The translations under genes were made by a program, and so were the position numbers. From NCBI GenBank assembly GCA_021604525.1, contig BQJD01000011.1, positions 1 to 64,000 on the forward strand: a DNA stretch of 64,000 nucleotides, in the 5' to 3' direction. Positions 1-7,487 of the stretch are shown here, in pieces (positions within the stretch are counted from its first letter, which is position 1; each line of letters starts with the position of its first letter). The DNA comes from a marine bacterium B5-7. Lineage in GTDB: Bacteria; Pseudomonadota; Gammaproteobacteria; Arenicellales; CAJQKF01. The notes below the pieces were generated by a model that was not told where the DNA came from, did not search any database, and saw nothing but the letters and a program-made list of their open reading frames with translations.

Positions 1-531
1 CTCTTTCTGGCGAACGATAGAGGATCGGAGCGTCCCGACGAGTACAGGTTTCTTAAATTCCTCCCAGTCTGCATGGAAGGCGCGCTCAAGGAGCCGATCC
101 TTTATCTCAGTTTGTATTTCAAAACCCACCGTCGCTACTACTACGAGTTGCTACAGAGAGTAAGGGAAAAGGGCGATTGGGAAGCTTGGCTTGAATTCTT
201 TTTGGAAGGCGTCAGAGAAACATCCGATCAGGCGGCTGATACGGCGAAGCAGATTTTGGCGTTGTTTGAAGATGACCGGAAAAAGATTGAAGGCTTGGGC
301 AGACCTGCTGCATCTGCCTCGCGTGTGTATCAATATTTACAGTTAAAGCCAATTTTGTCTGTACCTGCAACCTTTGCTGCGTTAAAACTAACGGTACCGA
401 CCGTGCGCAAATCCATCGGGCATTTAACGGACCTTGGGTTGGTTCGGGAAATCACAGGCAAACAGCGTGATCGTTTGTATGTCTACAGCAGTTATCTGGA
501 TATATTGAATCAGGGGACGGAGCCGCTGTAA
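1..531 (+). CDS. Fic family protein, C-terminal fragment (5' end outside the window; probably a remnant)
   Basis: The frame is open from the window edge; the first ATG is at 73. The part after it matches the C-terminal half of Fic/DOC proteins: a helix segment reading EPILYLSLYFKTHR, a GDWEAWLEFFLEGV segment, and a winged-helix-like end (TVPTVRKSIGHLTDLGLVRE). Fic enzymes transfer AMP or other nucleotides to target proteins through an HPFxDGNGR loop. That loop should lie within the first 40 bases, but this frame reads LFLANDRG followed by SERPDEYR. Another frame has a better match to the motif (RIG) but with a stop just before it. The gene therefore looks frameshifted or scrambled at the catalytic loop and is probably a non-catalytic remnant. 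The family call is fairly firm; the decay is inferred from only 72 bases. Confidence 0.6.
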   Translation, partial: LFLANDRGSERPDEYRFLKFLPVCMEGALKEPILYLSLYFKTHRRYYYELLQRVREKGDWEAWLEFFLEGVRETSDQAADTAKQILALFEDDRKKIEGLGRPAASASRVYQYLQLKPILSVPATFAALKLTVPTVRKSIGHLTDLGLVREITGKQRDRLYVYSSYLDILNQGTEPL

Positions 532-676
532 AAAGCGACCAAACGTCAGTATAGATACAACGATACTAAGGAAGGGCGCATCCGAAAGGACACGAGCAGC
601 CTCCTGGGTGAACCCTGGCGTGGAAGAGTGTCAAGGGGCTCGTTATATCAGGTACTGATTTTCAACTAAAGTCAGC

Positions 677-763
677 TGGTACCGAGGAGAGGACTTGAAC
701 CTCCACGGGGTTACCCCCACTAGCACCTGAAGCTAGCGCGTCTACCAATTCCGCCACCTCGGC
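677..763 (-). tRNA. tRNA-Leu (anticodon CAG)
   Basis: The minus strand folds as a class II tRNA of 87 nt including an encoded CCA end. The acceptor stem GCCGAGG pairs with CCTCGGT, with a G-U first pair as in some other leucine tRNAs. The D-loop reads GGCGGAATTGGTAGACGC. The anticodon loop TTCAGGT gives CAG, reading CUG. The variable arm has the GGGG/CCCC stem, and the T-loop is GTTCAAGTC. The gene stands alone between the Fic remnant and rnr. Confidence 0.95.
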
Positions 764-773
764 ATGATGTCTA

Positions 774-800
774 CGGGGTACAATCTGGACAGGTACCCCG
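774..800. repeat. 8-bp inverted repeat between tRNA-Leu and rnr
   Basis: CGGGGTAC at 774-781 is perfectly complementary to GTACCCCG at 793-800, with an 11-nt loop. It lies just upstream of the tRNA (minus strand) and about 120 bases before rnr. There is no T-run on either side, so it is not a typical terminator. It could be an operator or a leader hairpin; no function is assigned. Confidence 0.4.
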
Positions 801-919
801 GTCGCGGCAAGGGTGCGAAATGTACATTCCGCCCCAATCCGTGTCAATGACGTTGCATTGTCGTTCTGATTACATGCTCAGCGCCCCCATTATTCCCACC
901 AAACCCGAGTCCCATTTCA

Positions 920-3070
920 TTGAGTCTATCCATCTCCAGAAAGAACATCCTCAAGATACTCTCCGATGCCGGTGTTCCCCTGTCGTTGCCGGAGATTACC
1001 GTTGCGCTGGACAGCTCCGGCAAAAAACAGTCCGAGCTTATTCTCTCGCATCTGAACGCGCTGATTAAATCCGGCACGATAATTCGCAACCGGCGTAACC
1101 GCTTCGCCTTGTCCGACCGTATGGACATGGTGACAGGCCGAGTGTCCGGACATCGTGATGGTTTCGGCTTCGTGGAACGCTCAGGTGAGGGTCCTGACCT
1201 GTATTTAACACCACGGGAGATGCAGCGGGTACTTCACGGCGACAAGGTGCTGGCACGTGTCAAGCAAATTGATAGCCGTGGGCGCCACGAGGGCACGCTG
1301 GTTGCGTTGATCGAGCAGGGTCCACGGCATCTGGTAGGGCGATTTGTACAGGACCGCGGCATGGGTTACGTGGTGCCGGATGATTCGCGATACAGCGTGG
1401 ATGTCGCAGTGCATCCGGATGACCAGGCAGGTGCCCTGGATGGTCAGATAGTGGTGGTTGAGATTACCTCGCATCCGTTTGAGAAACGTCGACTCGCGGG
1501 TCGGGTTGTCGAATGTATTGGTGATCATCTGGCGCCCGGTATGGAAACCGAGATTGCCATACGCAAACATGAAATTCCGTGGGAATGGCCGGATGATGTG
1601 CTTGACGCAATCGCCCATGTCGATCTTGGCGATGCAACCGTCATTCCGCAACAAGGTCGGCGGGATTTGTCCGATGTGCCGCTGGTTACCATCGATGGCG
1701 CTGATGCCAAGGATTTTGATGATGCAGTTGCGGCGCGCTCTACTGAAGATGGCGGTTGGACGCTATGGGTTGCGATTGCCGATGTGTCTCATTACGTCAT
1801 GCCAGGCGATTCACTCGATAGTGAAGCGGTCAAGCGAGGAAATTCAGTGTATTTTCCGGGTCGGGTAATTCCGATGTTACCGGAGGCATTATCCAACGGC
1901 ATTTGCTCATTGAAGCCGAATGTCGCTCGCTACGCCCTGGTGTGCGAGATGCAGGTTGCTCGCGATGGCGCAGTGACGGATTATTCTTTTTATCCCGGCT
2001 TGATTCGTTCTCGGGCACGGCTGACTTATGAGGCTGCCCAGGAGTTTCTTGCAGGCGGCGAGCCATTAACGCCCGATCGTGAAGTCGATGAATCACTTAA
2101 CTGCCTCGCGAAGGTTTTCAGGTCGTTGCGTAACCAGCGTTTCGCCGCCGGATCGCTTGATCTTGATATCCCTGAACCCGTTTTTCACTTTGGTTCCGAT
2201 CGTCGCATTGAATCTGTCGGTGTGCGTCGGCGATTGGATGCCCATCGATTAATCGAGGAATGCATGTTGGCTGCCAATGTGTGTGCAGCTCAATTCATCG
2301 ATGGCGGTGTGGGTATGTACCGGATACACGACCAGCCCGATGCAGATCGGATCAACGATCTACGGCGGGTATACCAAGGCTTCGGTATTCGCGTTAGCAA
2401 TCGTGATGAACTCGGTCCTGCGGACTTGATGGCAGCGGTAGCTGCGGCCCGCGAACAACGCCCGGATGTTGTCGAAACCCTGCAGATGCTGGTTCTAAGG
2501 GCCATGCGGCAAGCGGTTTACAGCACCAAGCCATCGGTGCATTTTGCGCTAGGTTTCGAGCACTACACCCACTTCACCTCGCCGATTCGACGTTACCCGG
2601 ACCTGGTTGTTCATCGGCTGATTAAAAAGCGCCTGGGCAATTCGTCAATCAAGCTGCCCGATGCAGATTCGCTGGAACATGTCGCTGAGCATTGTTCGGT
2701 TACCGAGCGTCGTGCCGAAGAAGCGACCCGCGATGTTTATGGCTGGTTGAAGGCTGAGTTTATGCAAGACCATATCGGTGAATCATTCGATGGGCGCGTC
2801 ACTGCGATTACCCAGTTCGGTGTCTTTGTTACCCTCGACGATCTATTTATTGACGGCCTGATTCATATCTCCGAACTTGGAAAAGATTATTTCAGATTCG
2901 ATCCGGTTCGTCTTGAATTAACCGGCGAACGTTCCGGTCGTGTGATACGTCTCGGCAACGCCATGCGTATTCAGGTTGCCGGTGTCGATCTCGACGAAGG
3001 CCATGTGAATTTTGTGCCTGCCGACAACACTTCATCGAAACGTCGTAGCGCTAAATGGGACAAGACGTGA
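920..3070 (+). CDS. rnr: Ribonuclease R
   Basis: A 3'-5' exoribonuclease of the RNB/RNase II superfamily that degrades structured RNA and acts in mRNA decay and RNA quality control. Domains in order: an N-terminal winged helix (ISRKNILKILSDAG), cold-shock OB folds (around residues 75-220), the RNB catalytic domain with the metal-binding motif DGADAKDFDDAV near residue 260 and HFTSPIRRYPDL near 555, and an S1 domain (FDGRVTAITQFGVFVTLDD) near residues 620-700. At 716 residues it is shorter than the E. coli enzyme because the long Lys-rich C-terminal tail is nearly absent. The start is a TTG without a clear Shine-Dalgarno; a stop at 848-850 bounds the frame upstream. It overlaps rlmB, as in many gammaproteobacteria. 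Confidence 0.95.
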   Translation: MSLSISRKNILKILSDAGVPLSLPEITVALDSSGKKQSELILSHLNALIKSGTIIRNRRNRFALSDRMDMVTGRVSGHRDGFGFVERSGEGPDLYLTPREMQRVLHGDKVLARVKQIDSRGRHEGTLVALIEQGPRHLVGRFVQDRGMGYVVPDDSRYSVDVAVHPDDQAGALDGQIVVVEITSHPFEKRRLAGRVVECIGDHLAPGMETEIAIRKHEIPWEWPDDVLDAIAHVDLGDATVIPQQGRRDLSDVPLVTIDGADAKDFDDAVAARSTEDGGWTLWVAIADVSHYVMPGDSLDSEAVKRGNSVYFPGRVIPMLPEALSNGICSLKPNVARYALVCEMQVARDGAVTDYSFYPGLIRSRARLTYEAAQEFLAGGEPLTPDREVDESLNCLAKVFRSLRNQRFAAGSLDLDIPEPVFHFGSDRRIESVGVRRRLDAHRLIEECMLAANVCAAQFIDGGVGMYRIHDQPDADRINDLRRVYQGFGIRVSNRDELGPADLMAAVAAAREQRPDVVETLQMLVLRAMRQAVYSTKPSVHFALGFEHYTHFTSPIRRYPDLVVHRLIKKRLGNSSIKLPDADSLEHVAEHCSVTERRAEEATRDVYGWLKAEFMQDHIGESFDGRVTAITQFGVFVTLDDLFIDGLIHISELGKDYFRFDPVRLELTGERSGRVIRLGNAMRIQVAGVDLDEGHVNFVPADNTSSKRRSAKWDKT

Positions 3071-3813
3071 GTGTTAATCTGGTCGCTGGTTTGCACAATG
3101 TGCGTCTTGCCCTTGAAAACGGGCAGATCCCGATGCTGGAAATCCTGATCGATGCCGGGCGTGATGATCAACGAATCAGCGAAATCATCTCTCTTGCCAC
3201 CAAGCGTGGCATTAGTTTGCGTAAAGTCGCTAAACGTAAACTTGATGAGCAAGCGCCGGGTGTCAAACATCAAGGTGTGATTGCGCGGCTTGATGGTTCC
3301 CCAAGGGACAAACGCCAGGGTATTGAGACGATACTTTCAGGTCTCGATCACGATCCCATGTTGCTGGTCCTTGATGGCGTGAAGGATCCGCATAACCTGG
3401 GCGCATGTCTTCGAAGTGCCGATGGTGCCGGTGTCGATGCACTCATTGTTCCTGAAAACCGTGCCTGTGGCATGACTCCGGTGGTATCGAAAGTCGCTGC
3501 CGGTGCGGCACACACGGTGCCCCTGGTAGTGGTTACCAACATTGCCAGCGCGCTTAAGGATTTAAAGCAGCGCGGACTGTGGATTGTCGGCGCCAGTGAC
3601 GATGCTCCAGCGACACTGTGGGAATCGGATTTGTCGGGGCCGTTAGCGATTGTGCTGGGTGGAGAGGAAGGCGGACTCAGGGATCTCACGCGCCGACATT
3701 GCGACTTCATGGTGGGTGTTCCAATGCGTGGCGTTGTGGAAAGCCTCAACGTATCGGTGGCGGCCGCATTGGTTATGTATGAGGCGCTTCGTCAGCGTAG
3801 AATAAAGAATTAA
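3055..3813 (+). CDS. rlmB: 23S rRNA (guanosine(2251)-2'-O)-methyltransferase RlmB
   Basis: A SpoU/TrmD-fold (SPOUT) methyltransferase that 2'-O-methylates G2251 in the peptidyl-transferase P-loop of 23S rRNA. The N-terminal substrate-binding domain begins VAGLHNVRLALENG. The SpoU motifs are LDGVKDPHNLGACLRSADGA near residue 105, the loop LGGEEGGLRDLTR, and the knot motif ESLNVSVAAALVMYEALRQR at the C-terminus. The ATG at 3055 overlaps the end of rnr by 16 bases; a GTG at 3067 overlapping the rnr stop as GTGA is an equally good start. Its 3' end faces the radical SAM gene, with only 23 bases between them. Confidence 0.95.
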   Translation: MGQDVSVNLVAGLHNVRLALENGQIPMLEILIDAGRDDQRISEIISLATKRGISLRKVAKRKLDEQAPGVKHQGVIARLDGSPRDKRQGIETILSGLDHDPMLLVLDGVKDPHNLGACLRSADGAGVDALIVPENRACGMTPVVSKVAAGAAHTVPLVVVTNIASALKDLKQRGLWIVGASDDAPATLWESDLSGPLAIVLGGEEGGLRDLTRRHCDFMVGVPMRGVVESLNVSVAAALVMYEALRQRRIKN

Positions 3814-3836
3814 TCCGACTGGTTCGATCCAGCAGA

Positions 3837-4811
3837 TTATTCGGCCAGGCTGCCACCGCAACTGCTGCCGGTGCCAGCGGTACAACCGAAACAATGATCG
3901 GCGATTGCTACGGGTCGGTTTTCAAGGAATGCCGCATCGATATCCCAAAGTGCTGGTCGTTTGTGACCATGGGGTAACGGCATGTCCAGCATCTGGTTAA
4001 AGTCGCAATCATATAAATAGCCCTGCCAGTCGACGCTCACGAGGTGGCGGCACATCAATCCGGAAATGGTGGAGGGGTTGAATGCATCTACCAATAGGTT
4101 CTTGTAACTCTCTAGCTGATCGTTGTTATTCAAATATCGCTTGAACCGGTTAATTGGCAAATTGGCCAGCGCAAACAGTCGGTTAAAAACGATGCCGTAT
4201 CGACTTGCCAGCTCCTGTTTGTATTGTCGTTCGAGGGTGTCTTGGGGAGGCGGTAGAAAAGCGCCAGCCGGGTTATAGACGAGGTCGAGCGTTGGACCTT
4301 CTGCGCTGCCGTATCCACGCGCGTTTAATCGCTTGAGTGCGGTGATACTTTTTTCGAACACACCCTTACCGCGTTGCCCATCAACATTTTCCTGGCTATA
4401 GCATGGTAGTGAGCAAACCAGAGGGATCCTGTGGGTAACATACCAATCGGCCAGATCTTCAAACCCCGGTTCTTCAAGTATCGTCAGGTTACAACGTACC
4501 ATAACCCGTGCGTTCAACTGCAGAAGCTGTTCAACAAAATGTCGAAACCCCGGGTTCATCTCCGGTGCGCCGCCGGTTATGTCGATATCCGATATCTTAT
4601 TCTGCGCACACCAATTGACGATTCGTGCCATGGTATCCCGGCTCATGATTTCGGTGCGCTTTGGACCGGCATCAACGTGACAATGCTCGCAGGCCTGATT
4701 ACATAATCGTCCGGTATTTATTTGCAGTGTCGAAAGCGTAGCGCGCTTTAGCGAGGTAATTCCGTGCCTTGTCAACTGGCGACGAAACATCGCCGCGGAT
4801 GATTGCGGCAT
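3837..4811 (-). CDS. arsS: Radical SAM protein of the ArsS family (DUF3641 C-terminal domain)
   Basis: A radical SAM enzyme. The cluster motif is CNQACEHC, followed by GGAPEMNPGF, the usual SAM-binding element. The C-terminal part has the Cys-rich DUF3641 features: SGLMCRHLVSVDWQGYLYDCDF and CFGCTAGTGSSCGG at the end, typical of auxiliary Fe-S cluster ligands. The family is named for arsenosugar biosynthesis (ArsS makes 5'-deoxyadenosyl-dimethylarsine-oxide-type compounds), but no arsM or other ars gene is nearby, so the arsenic role is unproven here. It follows the buf/DoxX genes on the same strand but lies behind a terminator hairpin. The start at 4811 has an AGGA 5 nt upstream; an ATG at 4847, 12 codons earlier, has no ribosome-binding site. 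The length of 324 residues is normal for the family. Confidence 0.8.
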   Translation of the reverse strand: MPQSSAAMFRRQLTRHGITSLKRATLSTLQINTGRLCNQACEHCHVDAGPKRTEIMSRDTMARIVNWCAQNKISDIDITGGAPEMNPGFRHFVEQLLQLNARVMVRCNLTILEEPGFEDLADWYVTHRIPLVCSLPCYSQENVDGQRGKGVFEKSITALKRLNARGYGSAEGPTLDLVYNPAGAFLPPPQDTLERQYKQELASRYGIVFNRLFALANLPINRFKRYLNNNDQLESYKNLLVDAFNPSTISGLMCRHLVSVDWQGYLYDCDFNQMLDMPLPHGHKRPALWDIDAAFLENRPVAIADHCFGCTAGTGSSCGGSLAE

Positions 4812-4861
4812 TGATATCCTGATTGTCGTGTTGACTGCTTTATTCATTGGCTTTATGACTC

Positions 4862-4897
4862 AAAAAACGGGGACGCCGCCTTGCGAACGGCATCCCC
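4862..4897 (-). terminator. Rho-independent terminator after the doxX-like gene
   Basis: On the minus strand, GGGGATGCCG pairs with CGGCGTCCCC (10 bp, one G-U pair) around a 9-nt loop. This is followed after one base by six T residues (A-run 4862-4867 on the plus strand). The hairpin lies 22 nt after the DoxX stop codon and before the radical SAM gene. It separates that gene from the buf operon, or lets it be transcribed only by read-through. Confidence 0.75.
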
Positions 4898-4919
4898 TCA
4901 TGTACTTGTCAGTCAGAGA

Positions 4920-5348
4920 TTAATCGGTACCCATGTATCGCTTGCGGATCAGATGGTCGATAGACAACTTGCCGGGTCCATGGAGAAACGGCACCAGCAA
5001 CATGATTCCCCACATGATGTGCTGCTGAACGCCCGCCGGGTTGAGTGATGGATAGGAGACAACCGCAATAATGTTGAACACGAACAGCACACCTGCGGAG
5101 AATCGCCCTGCCAGCCCAATGGCTAGTAATGTGGGGAATATGAGTTCGACTCCGGTGGCGAGATTGGCGGCAATATCCGGGGGCAGAAATGGAACCGCAT
5201 ACTCGTTTTCAAACAGCATGCGGGTGATGTCCATGGATTCAAACTTGTTCATCCCGGATTTGAAGAACACATTGGCAACCCAGAGTCTTAAGGCAAGATC
5301 AGAGACAGGCGCGAGGAACTCGAGCATTCGTATGGTGGATTTAATCAT
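4920..5348 (-). CDS. DoxX family membrane protein
   Basis: A small integral membrane protein of 142 residues with four hydrophobic segments: around residues 15-30, 55-80 (IAANLATGVELIFPTLLAIGLA), 80-100 (FSAGVLFVFNIIAVV) and 108-125 (MWGIMLLVPFL). It has the DoxX motif ALRLWVANVFFKSGMNKF near the N-terminus. The biochemical role of DoxX proteins is poorly defined; members are often encoded with DUF692/DUF2063 genes, and some are linked to quinone or thiol redox reactions. The ATG at 5348 has AGGGAG 8 nt upstream, better than an upstream in-frame ATG at 5420 that would overlap bufC. It lies 19 bases after bufC and ends the operon before a terminator. The role in the cluster is inferred: possibly redox coupling at the membrane. 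Confidence 0.85.
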   Translation of the reverse strand: MIKSTIRMLEFLAPVSDLALRLWVANVFFKSGMNKFESMDITRMLFENEYAVPFLPPDIAANLATGVELIFPTLLAIGLAGRFSAGVLFVFNIIAVVSYPSLNPAGVQQHIMWGIMLLVPFLHGPGKLSIDHLIRKRYMGTD

Positions 5349-5367
5349 TGGCAAGACTCCCTGATTG

Positions 5368-6213
5368 TTATTGCGACAAGTTGTTAGTGGGTTGTTGTGA
5401 AGAAAGTGCGTCCGGCGCATCGCAAAGGCTGAAGCCCGTTATGTTGTGGCGCAGAAATTGTTGCGACAAGGCATTGGATAAATCAAATTCTGTATTTACT
5501 TCACAGCCTGCGGCAAAGCATTCTGCCAGCGACAAACCGCTGATCATCGATTGCACAAAACGATACTCTGCATCACCCATGTTCTGAAACTCCATTTCGT
5601 TATCACGTCGCGCGACCAATACATTTTCGCCGCCGGTGTCGATATCGAGAGTACGGTCGTCATCAGCCTCGTTGATGGCGAACCGCCATATGTTGGTGAT
5701 GGGATAGCGAGATGATATGGCCATCGACGCTGGATGAAAATGAAATCGGATCGAGTCGTATTGATCAGGTTCTATATCTGCTTCTGCTAAAGCATCGAGC
5801 GTGATGGGATTATCTTCAACGGCATGAAACACGATGTGATAGCCCCACTCGAGTCGTGCAATATCTGCAAGATATGGCAGCGACCGGGTTTCAGGTAGTG
5901 AATCAACCAATTTATCGAAATTATCACCGAATGTATGCAAGTCCCCACATGTAGACGGTGATGATTCAATATACCGGCGTGCCAGCATCTTGAAAAAGTC
6001 ATCACCGACTATTTTTACCACGGCAGGATACGTTGCCTTGAGTGATTCGGTCAGGCTCGCAATCATGTTGTTGCGATAGACATTGAGCCGACGTTCAGCG
6101 GGAAGACCATGAGTAACGATTTGGTCTCTCAATGCAGGCGAAGTCGAAGTCGGATCGAATAACGCGCGCCGGAAACTTTGTTGAAACTCACGCAGCGTTT
6201 GCACGGACTTCAT
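5368..6213 (-). CDS. bufC: DUF2063 domain protein, BufC-like partner of the MNIO enzyme
   Basis: 281 residues with the DUF2063 N-terminal domain (FQQSFRRALFD, then ERRLNVYRNNMIASLTESLKATYP) and a C-terminal domain containing IARLEWGYHIVFHA and WRFAINEAD. Family knowledge: DUF2063 proteins are encoded directly after DUF692 enzymes and act as partners that bind the precursor peptide or the enzyme during RiPP maturation. The start at 6213 (MKSVQTLREF) overlaps the end of bufB by 26 bases, indicating translational coupling. A longer reading frame back to 6276 would overlap more and adds residues not typical of the family. No cofactor motif is visible. Confidence 0.85.
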   Translation of the reverse strand: MKSVQTLREFQQSFRRALFDPTSTSPALRDQIVTHGLPAERRLNVYRNNMIASLTESLKATYPAVVKIVGDDFFKMLARRYIESSPSTCGDLHTFGDNFDKLVDSLPETRSLPYLADIARLEWGYHIVFHAVEDNPITLDALAEADIEPDQYDSIRFHFHPASMAISSRYPITNIWRFAINEADDDRTLDIDTGGENVLVARRDNEMEFQNMGDAEYRFVQSMISGLSLAECFAAGCEVNTEFDLSNALSQQFLRHNITGFSLCDAPDALSSQQPTNNLSQ

Positions 6214-7063
6214 CCATAATGGCATCGGCACGACAGGCATGTTCAACCAGTACTTCGAGATCCGGAAGATCGACATCCCATTCGATTAAACTCGGTACCG
6301 GACCAAGACGGTTGATCGCATGTCGATATAACGACCATACATCATCCGACACTGGCTGGTTATGACTGTCGATCAACAGGCTGCCATCGTCAAAGCGGTT
6401 TTCGACATGTCCCGCCAGATGGATCTCGCAAACATGGTCCGCATTGATGCGATCTATATAAGCGTATGGGTCGAAGCCGTGATTGCGAGCACAAACATAC
6501 ACATTATTAACGTCAAGCAGAATGCCTGAACCACTACGCATGGCGAGTGTGTTGAGAAAATCCGTTTCGGTAAACTCCTGCTCTTCAAAGGTGAGATAAG
6601 TCGATGGATTTTCCATGAGTATGGATCGCTTCAGTACGTCCTGGGTATGCTGTACTCGCGCGATAAGATGATCGAGGCTCTCCTTTGTGTAGGGAAATGG
6701 AAGAAGATCATTCATGAATATGCCATCGACAGAAGACCATGAAAGATGCTCGGATATAAGCCCCGGTGCATATTCATCAATGAGTTCTGCTATGCGTGCA
6801 AGATGATTCTCATGGATTGGATCAGTGGACCCAAGTGACAGACCAACGCCGTGGAAACTGACCGGATAATGCGCTCGCAGTCGCTTTAAATAATGGTGTG
6901 GCAGTCCGCCACGACCGAAGTAGTTTTCGGTATGTACTTCAAGCCAGCCAACGGCAGGTCGTTCATCATCCATACTGACATAGTGCTCGCCACGAAGGCC
7001 GATCCCGGCTGAAGCCGGGATCGACACACTCGAGTGCTTCATGTCATCGGACATGAAATTCAT
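6188..7063 (-). CDS. bufB: MNIO family RiPP-modifying enzyme (DUF692), BufB-like
   Basis: A multinuclear non-heme iron-dependent oxidative enzyme of the DUF692 family, TIM-barrel fold, related to MbnB and TglH. In bufferin systems it oxidises Cys residues of the precursor, giving thiooxazole-type groups. Family motifs are all visible in order: GIGLRGEHY, EVHTENYFG, FHGVGLSLGS, SEHLSW, LLPFPYT, ENPSTYLTF, LLDVNNVYV, IHLAGH and LIEWD. The conserved His, Asp, Glu and Asn residues in these motifs are the expected iron ligands. The length of 291 residues is usual. The start is 9 bases after the bufA1 stop, so the two are one transcript. No good Shine-Dalgarno is seen; alternative ATG codons lie at 7054 and 7042. 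Confidence 0.92.
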   Translation of the reverse strand: MNFMSDDMKHSSVSIPASAGIGLRGEHYVSMDDERPAVGWLEVHTENYFGRGGLPHHYLKRLRAHYPVSFHGVGLSLGSTDPIHENHLARIAELIDEYAPGLISEHLSWSSVDGIFMNDLLPFPYTKESLDHLIARVQHTQDVLKRSILMENPSTYLTFEEQEFTETDFLNTLAMRSGSGILLDVNNVYVCARNHGFDPYAYIDRINADHVCEIHLAGHVENRFDDGSLLIDSHNQPVSDDVWSLYRHAINRLGPVPSLIEWDVDLPDLEVLVEHACRADAIMDEVRANAA

Positions 7064-7072
7064 GGCATGACT

Positions 7073-7333
7073 TTACGAGGTCGGCTCTAAGCTTCCGCCA
7101 GCGAGTTTTCCACAAATGCCTTTGGGGAGATAGACCCAGGCATCGGTCTGATTATCTGACGTGGAGGTGCCGGCACATGAACTCGTACTGGTCTGGCAAT
7201 CGTTTTTACCGGCTTTGGCGACACCGTAACACTTCTCGTTGTCTCCGGCGGCTTGTGCCTGCATTGCAGTGGTAGCGCCGAATGCAATCAGGCTACCGAT
7301 GGCGGCGGATATAGCGAGTTTTGAGTTTTTCAT
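7073..7333 (-). CDS. bufA1: Bufferin-type RiPP precursor, DUF2282 (BufA1-like)
   Basis: 86 residues. Residues 1-28 form a Sec signal peptide: MKNSK, a hydrophobic core, and an AQA|AG cleavage site. The mature part has the DUF2282 signature EKCYGVAKAGKNDC, then SSCAG, then LPKGIC. Cysteines are at 35, 46, 53 and 74. In bufferins the signal peptide serves as leader, the two central Cys residues are converted to thiooxazoles, and the outer two can form a disulfide; the product is exported and binds copper. The ATG at 7333 has GAGGA at a good distance (7340-7344 on the plus strand) and is preferred to the GTG one codon upstream. It is the first gene of the operon. The assignment to this family is strong; copper binding is inferred. 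Confidence 0.9.
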   Translation of the reverse strand: MKNSKLAISAAIGSLIAFGATTAMQAQAAGDNEKCYGVAKAGKNDCQTSTSSCAGTSTSDNQTDAWVYLPKGICGKLAGGSLEPTS

Positions 7334-7366
7334 CACGATTCCTCAAGTATTTAGTTGGGTTTGTGT

Positions 7367-7382
7367 TTTCCCCATTGGGAAA
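7367..7382 (-). repeat. Hairpin in the bufA1 5' leader
   Basis: TTTCCC at 7367-7372 and GGGAAA at 7377-7382 form a perfect 6-bp inverted repeat with a 4-nt spacer, about 35-50 nt upstream of the bufA1 ATG. If transcription starts near 7405, this is in the untranslated leader. It could be an operator or an mRNA hairpin. Confidence 0.4.
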
Positions 7383-7411
7383 GGATCAAGCAAATTTACG
7401 TGCTTGTGGCT

Positions 7412-7440
7412 TATGACTTCACTGTCATGAAAAAGTTTCC
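7412..7440 (-). promoter_or_regulatory. Candidate ECF-sigma-type promoter for the buf operon
   Basis: On the minus strand GGAAAC (7435-7440) is followed after 17 nt by GTCATA (7412-7417). This resembles the GGAAC / GTC pattern of ECF sigma factor promoters. It would give a leader of roughly 70 nt before bufA1. A 5-bp inverted repeat ATGAC-N6-GTCAT overlaps the -10 region. Known buf operons are controlled by ECF sigma factors, but no sigma/anti-sigma pair is in this window, so this is only a candidate. Confidence 0.35.
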
Positions 7441-7487
7441 TTATGTTAATTCGAGAATGCATCATATTGAACTGATTGCCGTTTGTG

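Noticed and set aside
531-676. Idea that tRNA-Leu is an attachment site with a direct repeat beside the Fic remnant
   Set aside because: No copy of the tRNA 3' end was found in the flanking sequence and no integrase is in the window.
3837-4811. Arsenic resistance or arsenosugar operon
   Set aside because: Only the ArsS-family gene is present; no arsM, arsR, arsC or transporter is adjacent.
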